Of a stretch of 64,000 nucleotides of DNA, positions 1 to 11,000 are shown one piece after another. The notes beneath the pieces are model-generated. The model saw nothing but the letters and a program-made list of their open reading frames with translations. It was not told where the DNA came from and searched no databases. Source of the stretch: Turbatrix aceti (Eukaryota > Nematoda > Chromadorea > Rhabditida > Panagrolaimidae); the NCBI GenBank assembly GCA_963969345.1, contig OZ017768.1:9898193-9962192 (forward strand), given 5' to 3'. Position numbers and translations under genes: made by a program. Each line of letters opens with the position of its first letter. Within the stretch, counting starts at the first letter, position 1.

Positions 1-3000
1 CGCGAGCGACAGGCTCTCGTCGATCCGAACAAGAAGCCCCTCGTCTGGACCGAGCCTCCGGAGATTGAGTTCAACGTCTTTCGCTTTCGTTCGCATGATT
101 CGAAGAATGCCATTGTGCATGAGGTTAATGGCATACTTATGCAGGTTAGTTCGGATTTGTATGGCAGAACTTTTTAGGGTTTGCTTTGAAAAAATTAGAA
201 CTTTTGTTTGTTTTTTTTTGATTGTTTTTTTCTGGACAAGTTTTACAACTTTTTTTGACATAAAATTTTTGTAAATTTTTGTTTATTAAAAATTAAAATT
301 TTAAATTTTTAAAAATTTGTTTAACCTTTTTTTTATATGTAAAAAAATTGAAAAATTAAAAAAAGTCCCACTGATAAATTCTGAAACAAAATTTTTAAAA
401 ATAATTTTTTTTTTGAAATTTCCAGTGCGAATCCCTGATAAAGTTCATGATCGTCCGGATAACCGACTGTCCGACCACGATCTACGAAAAGCCTCAGGTC
501 GAGCTCAAGTACCGCGGCATCCTTCGTCCCTGTTCCCGGGGCACGCTCTACTCCATCCGCCTGCTGGCCGCCGAGTTTTGCTGCTACAGCGGCTACCGCT
601 TCGAGTGCCAAGGCTACATCGAGTTTGCCGATTTTGAACGCTTCGTACCCGAACACAGGTGGGCGTGGAAGGACACGGTCGACGTCAAATGGCTCGCCCT
701 GGGGTCCATGCCGAATCCTGGTATCTTCATGGTCCGTGGAGACTACTACAGCGACTTCAACTGCCGGTCCAACGTCTACTCACGGCACAACGAGTCGACC
801 GTGAACTACGTCGCTGGATCACACAATTTGTTGTCCTGGTTCAACGTTGACGTGCATCATTCTATTGTTGAGGTTTTCTACGCGATTCCTTTGCCCGAAG
901 CCGACGACGATGGACTCGTTTTTCTGGGGTATAAACTGACGTTTGCCTTCGACGCGATTCGGTGCATGGTCATCGACAATTCCGCCGACGCAAAGAATAA
1001 CTACATTTTCTTCAAACTCAAGTACCCTCCTCAGATCTGGGAAGCCCTGCCGAGAACGTTCAACCGAAGACGGATGATCAACCTCAAAGTCTGCAGGGAT
1101 TGGGTGAGAATCCTCGGCTTTATTCCAGAAGTCGGGATCACAGCCGGCGCGTCGAAGACTGTACTCGCGGGTACAACGACCATCGGCCTGGGCCTGCCGA
1201 AGAAGCCCATCCAGCCCCTTGGTGTGCCGAGCAAGTTCTTCGATGACCCAGTTGTCAAGCAGATGGATGTAAGATTTGGTATACAAAAAAATGTGAAAAT
1301 TTTTTTTTAGAATCCAACCCAAATTTTGTTCGACTTCGTTGCCAAGATTCGTCGTCATACGCAGTGCCGGGTAATGTTTGGCAAGGTGAAGCAGCTGCCA
1401 CCGGTCAAAAGGTACACACCGCAGATCCCCAAGATGGACTCTTTTCGGGTTACTTATGTTCTTGAGGTCAGTTTTAGAAAAAAATGTAAAAATTATTTAT
1501 TATGCATAAAAAATTTTCAAGTTCCTAAAGTCTCGAAAAAATCCGAAGCATTCAAAATCTTTCGAAAATCTTTAATTTGTGCTAAACATTTTTTTGATTT
1601 TTTTGGTTCGACGATAAAAATGTGCAACAGTTCAAAAAAAATCCTTTAAAAAATTCTAAAAGTTCAGTATTCAAAATATCCAATTTTTCGAATTTTTGAA
1701 CATAAAAATAGTTGCATCAAAAAAATCCAAATTTGACCCTCCTTTTAGGCCCTCCTCGGCCGAAACTTCGACCTCATGGACCAACTCACAACCTACCCTC
1801 CCCGAGGCAACACATCTACCGTCAATGTCTTTTCCGGTGAAATGGACGTCGTTAATGTCACCGAGATCACTTCGGAAATCCACTCGGCTCCTGTTTTTTT
1901 CCGACGCGTCATCAAAAGATTTGCACAATGCTCAGATGCTTGTGAATCCGCACTCGAAGCACTCCTACTCGCAGTCGACGAATGCCGGGCTATTTCACTG
2001 ACCAAGTCCTTTGACATCCTATTTCGTCAACGGATGCGCTCGACAGCAGCTATCGATTTCGATCCAATAACTTATGGCGCTGATTTCAAGACGCTGCCTC
2101 CGAACTGTGTTTTCGTGCGAAAAGCAGTCGTCATGCCGACGAGAATCATCTTTTGCGCTCCAGAAGCCATGATGACAAATCGGGTGCTGCGGGAGTTTGG
2201 TGAAGAATTTGCGCTTCGATGTTCGTTCCGGGACGACAACGGCCAGAAACTGCTCATCAAAAACTTCGAACGAGGACGCCTTGTCGAGGGATCGGCCATC
2301 CACGGCGGCATCATCTCCGACATGATCGGCACAACCCTGCTTCATGGCATCGAAATTGCCGGCCGAACGTTCAAATTCCTGGCTTGGTCAAATTCTCAGA
2401 TGCGAGATCACGGATGTTACCTCTTTTCGGAAGCCATCAAAATCGATCCAGTTTCGAAAGAACAAATTGTGTTCACGATCCGGGATATTCGACGATGGAT
2501 GGGCGATTTTTCGATGTGCAAAAGCGTTCCTAAACTCATGTCCAGGATGGGTCTGTGCTTCACGCAGGCGTTGCCGACGATCAAGTTGAACGACAATGAC
2601 TACGACCTAATTCATGACTATGTGCAGAACGGGAATGACTTTACCGATGAGTTGTACACGTTTTCGGACGGCATTGGCATGACTACACCTGAGACTGCGA
2701 CCACGATTTCGTTGGCTTTGTCGCTGAGTTTGACGCCTTCGTGCTTCCAGGTAGGTTTTTAAATTTTAAAAATTTTATTTGAAATATTTATTTGAAAAAA
2801 AGTTGAAAACACTGATTTTTAGAAAAAAAAGTTCAAACATTTGGAAAAAATATTTGGACTTTGAGATTCTGACGTTTGAAAAAAATTAGATCAACGTTCT
2901 AAAAAGTAGAAAAAGTTCGCAAAATAAATTTTTTAAATTTTCACAAAATAAAAAATGTTTCGTTTCAGATTCGCTACCGAGGCTACAAAGGTGTCATCGC

Positions 3001-6000
3001 AGTGTGGCCCGCAAACATCATGGCAGTCAAGCCAAATGTCAAGGTTGTCTTCCGTGAAAGCCAGAAGAAATTCGACGATTATCGGTCGGATGTCGTGCTC
3101 GAGGTCGTCAAGTACTCGTCGCCGACTCCGACTTGCCTAAATCGGCCTCTCATTACCATACTGGATCAGGTTTCGCTGAAACAGGATAAGCGCCTTCACG
3201 AAATTGTCAGTTCGAGGATTTTTGAGTACCTCGAGTTGGAGATGGGCAAGATTTCTGGTGAGCTTTTTTTTCAAAAAAAAATTGAAAATTTTTCAAAAAT
3301 GTCAATTTTTTCATTTGTCACGAATTCAAAAATTTTTCGAACTTTGTCTAAATTTGAACATTTTTTGAACTTTGACCAAACAAAAAAAATTAAAATTTTT
3401 ATTGAATTTTGACACTTCGACCAAATTCAACAAAAAATGAAACCTTCCAAAAATTTGGAACATTACTCATTTTTGAACCCAAAATTTTTAGGAATGCTCT
3501 ACTCTGAAGCAGAAGCGGCGGACAACCTCAACCAACGCCTGAATGTCAAGATGAACTTCCACCGCCTCTCCCAGGTTGGAATCCACCTGACCGAAGAGCC
3601 CTTCTTCCGGGCCATGCTCACCTCCGTCTACCGATACGTCGTCCGCCAACAACTCAGCCGTCTCAAGATCAACCTCCCTCACACCCGCGCCCGAATGATG
3701 TACGGTGTCGTCGACGAGACCGGAATGCTGTCCTACGGTCAGGTTTTCATACGGTATTCTGCCAACGTCAAGGCTACGGATTCTATGCTTGAGACCATAA
3801 TTCACAAGGGCAAGGTTATGGTAACCAAGAATCCTTGCCACGTTCCGGGAGATGTGAGACTCTTCGAAGCCGTTGACTTGCCCGCTCTCCGGCACCTGGT
3901 CGACGTCATTGTTTTCCCCAACAACGGACCACGTCCCCATCCAGATGAAATGGCAGGATCGGATTTGGACGGCGACGAGTATACCGTTATTTTTGACGAA
4001 AAGCTCTTTTTTGACCACAACGAGCATCCAATGACGTTCCCGAGGCACAAGGCGCCCGATAACGATTGCCAGCCCGAAACCGTGGACATGATCAACTTTT
4101 TCATGAGCTACCTGAGTCAGGATAGCATTGGAAGGCTGTCAAATGCTCATCTCAACATGGCTGATCAAGTCGGACTTTTTAGGTTAGTTACAATTTTTTG
4201 GATCTAAAAATTGCTGTTGGGAAAATCGAACATGTTCAAATTTCAACATTTTTTGTATTTATCGATTTTACTATAAAACGTTTTGAAAACTGTTCCTAAA
4301 AAGTTCCTAATAAAACTTTTCTGTCAATTCAAGAAAAAATATTTTTTTTTATAAAAATTTCAAATTTAAAAAAATTTGAAAATTTATGCTAATATAAAAT
4401 TTTAGCGACATCTGCAACAAAGTAGCCACCAAATGTTCCATAGCCGTGGATTTCCCCAAATCCGGCATCCCAGCTCCTCCATTCGCTGAAAACGAAGTCA
4501 ACCGTTTCGCTCCAGATTTCATGCAGTCGTCGTTCAAAATGGCGTACAAATCCATCCGGCTGCTCGGATACCTTTATCGGTACGTTACTACGTTCCTCAA
4601 CCTTAAATTTTTTATAAAAAAATTTTCAGCAAAAGCAAATGTGCCGAAGACGTTCTAAACTCGCTCATGGATTCCACATCCCATTTATCCGGAGAAACCG
4701 AATATTTCGATTCCATGCTTTGTCTTCCCGATATCGAGGTGCAGCAGCCGACGATGTTCGACGAAGCCATGACGATCAGGGACGAGTACTACGCCAAGAT
4801 CCAGCAACTCATCGATGAGTACGGAATTGTGGATGAAGCTTCTCTCGTTGCCGGTCACTCGGCGGTCATCAGGCGCATCAGCGACATGGAGAAGGATGAT
4901 TACTCTTTTTATCACTCGGAGCGAATTGTCGAGTTGAGGTACGAGAGGATCTATAACGAATTTCGGCGGAGGTTTTTTGAGGTTCGTTTTTTAAAGCTCT
5001 TATTCTGATTATATGTAATATTTTTTGAACTTAAAATATGTCATTTGTGTTTTTGTCAAAATTAGGTTCTTCGTTCAAAAAATATTCAAATTTTATTTTT
5101 TCTAAAAAAATTACTTTCACACCAAAAATCAAACCAATTGTTTTGCGTCTTTGATACGTTCACTATTTTTTTCAGAAATTAGAAATGGTGTCCTAAAATC
5201 CAAAAATAACTTTTTTCCAAAAATTAATTTTTTTCGTGATTTTTTTTTGTTCAATTCCAGATTTAAAAAATTCAACAAATTTGTTTTCAAAAAAATTTAA
5301 AAAATTCAACAAATTCAACGAAAAAAAACAACAAACTGTAAAGTTCCATTTTGTGTAATTTTTAGGAATTCGGCCTATGCTCCATCGACTCCGAAGAAGT
5401 CCCTTATCCCTCAATTTTCATCGATGCCATGAAACTCAAGGCAAAGCTCTGGTACACAACGGCATACGGAAAGTACAAAGATCTCCGTTTTCGATCGTTT
5501 CCCTGGATCGTATGGGACGTGCTTGCGGCTGCCAAGCGTGACCAGCTCATCGCCGATCGACACTTTTGTCTTCTTCGCCGTCATCCGCTGGCGCTGAAAG
5601 TTGGCACGGATCTTCTGGCCTACGTCGACGGAAAGGAAGCGTCGCTGAATCGATTCCTGTCAAAGTTTGCGAGTGGTGGAATCTACGACCTTCCGGCGCT
5701 TACGGCTTACATCAATCATTACGGTCAGGATGTCGTTATTATCTTGTACTGCGTTTGTCGGGCTTTTAAAAAGGTTGGTTTTTTGAGAAGTTCGAAAACC
5801 TAATTTTAGGTACAGTAAAATTTTTTTTTGGATGTCGGAACTGTTTTTTTTGGTATTCGAAGTTTTGAACCACGTTACAATGAAAAAACTCCTACATTGA
5901 CGTTTTCGAAATAAATTTTGTCAATTTTTAGAACTCCGTTTTCTTGAAATCCCAAATTACGCCGTATCATGTCGCGATCCTGTTTATCCAATTCGGACTC

Positions 6001-6736
6001 GGTATTCTGCAAGGCATGTCCACGGCCGAAAAACCCAGCTACGTCGACGATGAAGACAAACCTTTGTTCAAGAGTCAGGTAAGCTTATAACTTTTATCTT
6101 ACTATTTTCTGAATTTATCGTCTTTTTCAGTTGTCTACTTTCGAAAAACCCAGTCACCCAAAACCCATGAAACCCGTCGATTTCGGAAACGTCGTCATGA
6201 AATTCGTCAACTACCTTGGATCTTTTCGCTTCGCTAGGGCGAGTCTGATTGATCTCACGCTCGGAGGCGTGCTGAACATCACCTGGCCCAGGTGGGCGCT
6301 TCGTCCTCAGCTTCTCGCTTTTCCGTACACCATGGGCACCCGGCGTTGGCGTGCCGAGATTTGCTACAAATTGAAAAAACTCAAAATTCCCATGGGCCTG
6401 AATCGACGCAAGCATTCGTTTCACTGCAGTTGGAGGATTTTCTACACTCCGCCTCAACGGCATCTGACGTCCGCAGATTTTCTTCCTCGATCCCAAAGGC
6501 GTCAGCAAAAATCGACTGAAGCTAGTCTGGCGCTGTTTTTCAATCGTCAATACTGGGAATTTCTTTCGGAGACCGCGTTTCGACTGTATCACTACACGGT
6601 GCTCACCCGGGCTATCAGCGGTTTCACGACAGATGACGTTCCTCAGTCGAAAAACGTTTCGCTCAAGGCCCCGATTGTAATCACTCGAAACGTCGAAGTT
6701 ATTGCCCAGCAACAATCTGTTGCGTGGGATTGGTAA
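1..6736 (+). CDS. RNA-dependent RNA polymerase, EGO-1/RRF-1 type (5' partial)
   Basis: Cellular RdRP that copies target RNAs to make secondary (22G-class) small RNAs in nematode RNA interference. Eleven visible exons: 1-144, 426-1268, 1311-1466, 1749-2750, 2969-3257, 3492-4182, 4406-4579, 4630-4981, 5366-5773, 5932-6078, 6131-6736; they sum to 4812 nt, 1603 residues plus stop. The 5' end is cut by the window. Hallmarks seen: KFLAWSNSQMRDHG at about residue 589, RMMYGVVDETG...YGQVF at about 878-893, and the catalytic AGSDLDGDEY at about 966-975 (nt 3953-3982), whose three Asp are intact. Donors are GTRAG-like or GTTNGT, acceptors are TTTTAG/TTTCAG. The length is close to that expected for the EGO-1 family, so little N-terminal sequence is missing. 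All motifs are intact, so it is probably functional. Whether it is the ego-1, rrf-1 or rrf-2 ortholog cannot be decided by eye. Confidence 0.96.
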
Positions 6737-6780
6737 ATACTGCAAATAATTTTTTGTTGGTGTTTTATGGTCCGAGTAAA

Positions 6781-6786
6781 AATAAA
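6781..6786 (+). terminator. Candidate polyadenylation signal for the RdRP gene
   Basis: AATAAA lies 45 nt after the RdRP stop codon, at a plausible distance for 3' end formation. The region is A/T-rich, so a chance match is possible. Confidence 0.45.
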
Positions 6787-7171
6787 ATAGCGGGGTCCAA
6801 CACCGCTGATTTATTTTCATAAATGTTTTGTAAGCAACTATGGGGAGAGTCTAACTTTTTTTTCAAATTTTTCAAAAGCCAGATTTTAGAGTTAAAGCTT
6901 ATACTCAAACGATCACTGGGCTTACCTTCGGCTTGTTGTCTGGTCATTACCATGACTATTGGATCTGGCATTTTTATTAGTCCAAAGGGTAAGTAAATTT
7001 TTTGTTCAAAAAACTTTAAATATATTTTTTATGCATTCGTCAAAGTTTAGTTTTCGGAGCGTGCATAAAAAAATCACAGTGAAAGAATAAGATGTGTTCT
7101 AAAAAATCCAACTGTTTTCCGTTTTTGGATATAGTGCCCCCAGAATTTTTTTGTATTTTTCGGGATATCAC

Positions 7172-7246
7172 GCTTCTGTGGCGCAGTCGGCAGCGCGCGC
7201 TCGGCTGTTAACCGAAAGGTCGGTGGTTCGAACCCACCCGGGAGCG
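7172..7246 (+). tRNA. tRNA-Asn (anticodon GTT)
   Basis: Complete cloverleaf. The acceptor GCTTCTG pairs with CGGGAGC (two G-U pairs), the D stem is GCGC/GCGC, the anticodon loop is CTGTTAA, the T stem is GGTGG/CCACC around TTCGAAC, and the discriminator base is G. One C-A mismatch sits at the base of the anticodon stem. There is no intron. It lies inside the intron of the transporter fragment, on the same strand. Confidence 0.95.
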
Positions 7247-7422
7247 ACACTTTTTGGATTTATTGGTTGACACAAGCAACGGATCTAGGAATACGGAACC
7301 TGAAATTCCATATTTTTTTGAAAACTGAATATTGAAGAAAAATCACAGCAGTATCTTTTGTCTATCCAATCATAACAACATCATTGACACCTGCATGAAA
7401 CTGCAATAATTGTCGGTGGCAA

Positions 7423-7519
7423 CCAGCCATAGCTCAGTTGGTAGAGCGGAGGACTGTAGAGTCGAGCAATTTGCTCCATGGATATCCTTAGGTCGCTGGT
7501 TCAAATCCGGCTGGCTGGA
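7423..7519 (+). tRNA. tRNA-Tyr (anticodon GTA) with intron
   Basis: Acceptor CCAGCCA pairs with TGGCTGG; the D arm is AGCTCAGTTGGTAGAGC; the anticodon stem is GAGGA/TCCTT with GTA at 7456-7458; the T stem is GCTGG/CCGGC around TTCAAAT; the discriminator is A. A 24-nt intron (7460-7483) follows the base 3' of the anticodon, the canonical position for eukaryotic tRNA-Tyr introns. Same strand as tRNA-Asn, 176 bp downstream of it. Confidence 0.95.
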
Positions 7520-7777
7520 ATCTTTTTTCGTTTTTCATGGACACCGAAAAAATATTGTAAGAAAACTGTGAACAAATTTTTTATAACGCGTCTTTTTTTG
7601 AAAAATCTGAACAAACAAAACTCGTAACCATAATTCGCAGAAGTTGCGCTCCCATCTGGAATGCCTATCCTCTCGCTTGTCGTCTGGCTGCTCTCCGGCC
7701 TTCTCATAGTCCTTGCTGTCTATTGCTTCTCCGAACTCGGTCTGATGATGTTCGAAACTCTTTCAACTTCATTTTGA

Positions 7778-8074
7778 CATAATTTTATTCCACTTTCAAA
7801 AGCGAAAATATTAAACAAAATCAAAACAATTCAACAAAAAACAAACAAAAAAAGTCGTAGTAAATATAATTTCCGTAGTACAAATAGAACTGGCACGTGA
7901 ATAAAGACAAAAAACAGGTGATTTACCCGGTTGAGATGAGGTACAACGTGAGGAGGCGAGTAGAGTAATAATATTTAGGAGGGGGGACCAGGAAAAAAAG
8001 AGAGAGATGCCGTGGTTTCATCGATATCTGCTGGTTACGGTAGTTATTTGTAAATATTTTTTGTACTTTCGAGG
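7778..8074. other. Convergent intergenic spacer
   Basis: An A-rich spacer between the transporter fragment (+) and the 3' end of the nuclear receptor (-). It would contain the receptor's 3' UTR. No gene seen. Confidence 0.5.
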
Positions 8075-11000
8075 TTACCTGAGTAGATCGGATAGAAATA
8101 CATCCCAGTCTGGCATGCGGCCAAACGAAGGCACAAGGCTGAGGCAATCGAGGAAGAATTGGGTGTGATTGGAGACAGGTGAGAGCAGGAGCAGCACGCT
8201 CCCAAGACGGGTCTGGACGTTCTCAATCTTGGCAGCGTCGAACCATCTGTGGAGTTCCTTGATCGCTCGCTCGGATGCCCGCTGGACAATTTCGACGGTC
8301 TTGGGTGAAAGACCAATTGAACCCGGATTCCAGAAAATGATGAGTCGAAGGGCCAGCATTTCGCCATACGTAATGCCCATCTCGATCATCGGTCGGACGA
8401 GTTCGTTGATCATTCGGGTACAATTGTCACCGTATATTCTGAAAAAATGGGTTTTGGTTAGAAAAAGTTTTTTTTAAATAAGCAATTTTTTGATATTCTT
8501 TTACAATTTTTTCTCGAATTTTAATTTTAAAAAAAAATTCCTGTATTTCAGATTTGTTTTTTTTTCAATTTTTTCACAAAAACGATAAATTAAAAAAAAC
8601 ATTTTTAGCAAATTCTAGCGTTTTTACATGAAAAATTGTTTGTTCTATTACAAAAAAAACACATAAATTTTTCATTTTTAACTTTCAAATGCTTTTTTTT
8701 TTGCATTTTTTTACAATTGTACGAGATTTTCAGTCCCCTTTCGGAAAAGCGACGTCAGCAGAAACGTAGTACGTAATGTTGTTGAATGGATGAGATGACA
8801 CAGAGATTCACGTGAATACCACAGGAATCTGTCATGCCAGATACACGCACCCAACACGTATTTGCTTCCCTCTCAAATTCATCCGCCCTTCTTTTTTTTA
8901 TCACCCAGACGCATTTTGTAAATACAAATCAAAACAGTAAATCAGGTAATCTGTATAATTTTTTTCATTGACAAAGTCTGCAGACCGCAACGCAAGTCCG
9001 ATGGGTATGCGTAGGTTGTGAATGGATCAAACTACGGACAACTAATCACATTGCACATCGATATTAGTGAAAAGTGACGACTCGTCATCGCCGTTTTTTT
9101 GATTTGTGCAAAAAAAATTGTATTTCAAAAAACATTGCTATTGCTTCGGCGTTTTATGATCCTATCACGAAAACGGCAAAATCATTGGTCTAGTGCATAC
9201 AGTATTCTGTGTTTTTTTTGTTCATTCTTGTCTTGATTTTTTTCCAACATCAAAAAAAATTTGCTATTGTAATCAGTTTTCTTACGTGCTAACAAGCCCT
9301 TTGGACCTTGCCCCTCCGATCTTCAACCTTTGATTAAAAAAAAATAAAGATTATTTTAGGCGTGCTTTCATATTTTTTTACACTGACATAACAGTGGAAA
9401 TTTACAACCTAGCATACATACGTCAATGACAAACAAAAAAATGAACCATTTTTACATGTCCGTATCATAATTTTTTTTTAAACTCAAAATTGTTAGCAAA
9501 CAATTTTTTGTAGCAAAAACCCTCGAAAAAGCAGTCGTAAACTACATTCGTGAAAAATGTGTTACCCCCTTCAAAAATCAGACCGAATTGAAAAATATTA
9601 GAGTAGAGAGCAAATATTTTCGTCCCACAACGTCCTTCTTGCCTGCCTATCTACCTGCGTCTACCTACCTGTCCTGTCCTTTCGACCTGACAAACAAGAA
9701 GTGACGGACACGAGACGAAGACTGCAAAAAAATTATCCGCATCTCGTGTTGGCAGAAAGGGTCAAAGAATAGTTCTAACGGCGGTGGGTAGCAAAAAAAT
9801 TTGTGAAAACAATTGTTCGTCTTTTTTTTCCAAGCAAGTAAAAAAATTATTAGTAGGTTATAGAAGAATGAGTTGGCCTGTTCTTTGTCAATCCAGGTGA
9901 GATGTGTCATTTCCTCACCTGGATTGCTCTTTTTGTTGTTGACAAAATCCACGTACGCGCCAGTACTATGTAAAATTCTTCATTCATGTCAAACTTCACA
10001 TTTTGAATTTTGCACGTTTCTTTTTTTTACGTTGAACAAAAAAAAAGTCGGAAACAAAATCTTTCAAACTAGAGATTTAAAACTATTTTGTTCTTCAAAA
10101 AACTTAACAAAGAAGAAGGAAGAAGAGTAAATGGTCCTCAAAAAACTATCCAGACCCAGACAACAAATACAATGCGACCTTTTTGTTAGAAAACAACACT
10201 CAAGTGTGTGTAAGTTATTTGAAACGAAAGATCCGATACAAAATGCAGGTGGCCCCTCGAAATGAGCGCTACCTTTGAATGAAAAAAAAATAATTCAAAG
10301 AACTTTTTTGTTACTATTGAATCAAATATTTATTCAAACATTTTTTGACGGTTTTTAGCGAACTTCTTTTGAAAAACGCTTTTTCAGAAACTTGAGCTTC
10401 AAATACACAGTAAATTCAAAAATTACGTTATTTATAAATAGTAACAAAAAAACAACGTAGAAATGAGAAGCAAAAGTAACGAAATAAGCATAAAAAATGT
10501 TATTCATTGTACCAAAAGTAACAAAATAGCGCCGAGCAAATGTTATGCAGCGGACCTAAAGTAACATTTTAGCGACTTTTGAACGTTATTCGGCGCATGT
10601 GAAATAGCATTTTTTCACAATTTTACCTACTTTACGTTTTTTTAAAAATTTTTTGGGAAACCACTTTTTACCATAAAAATATCCATAAAACCCAAAAAAA
10701 AGCATAAACTTACAATTTGAGAGCTTGTTTGGCAGGAGCTGAAGGTTCGTCGGGGAAGGGAAGTTGTGAATTAGGTACAATATAGGTATTGTTTGCCAGA
10801 ACAATTCTATCCGTATAGTTAAGTTCCACAGTATGACACACATTATCTAACAAAAAATATTTCATTGCAAAGTGCTTGAGTAGTCGGACTTTGTCGGCAG
10901 GTACCGTAATCAACCGAAAATCATCCAGCTTTTCGACCCACTCAAACATGAGTCCCATCTGAACGTTGTAGACGTTGACGAGGTCCTGGAACGTAGCCGA

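Larger units (their letters stand above)
6890..7777 (+). pseudogene. LAT-type amino-acid transporter fragment, first two helices only
   Basis: Two exon-like blocks, 6890-6988 and 7641-7777, join in frame across a GT...AG intron (donor ggtaagt, acceptor attcgcag). The product reads ...SACCLVITMTIGSGIFISPKG then ...LSLVVWLLSGLLIVLAVYCFSELG. This matches the helix 1-helix 2 region of the APC/LAT (SLC7) family, including the diagnostic IGSGIFISPKG. The reading frame stops 12 codons after SELG, where further helices should follow. I find no start exon upstream: a phase-1 donor would be needed and none was seen. Full SLC7 proteins have 12 helices, so this is either a truncated pseudogene or a strongly reduced remnant. 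Its intron hosts two tRNA genes. The fragment meets the convergent nuclear-receptor gene at its 3' side. What is seen: splice sites and homology. What is inferred: loss of function. Confidence 0.7.

Noticed and set aside
6890..7000. Apparent frameshift in the transporter fragment, because TGLTFGLLSG reads well in one frame and TIGSGIFISPKG in another.
   Set aside because: The single frame LGLPSACCLVITMTIGSGIF fits the helix 1 pattern of LAT transporters throughout, so no frameshift is needed.
9889..9926. miRNA precursor.
   Set aside because: The 13-bp stem with a 12-nt loop is too short and has no flanking lower stem.
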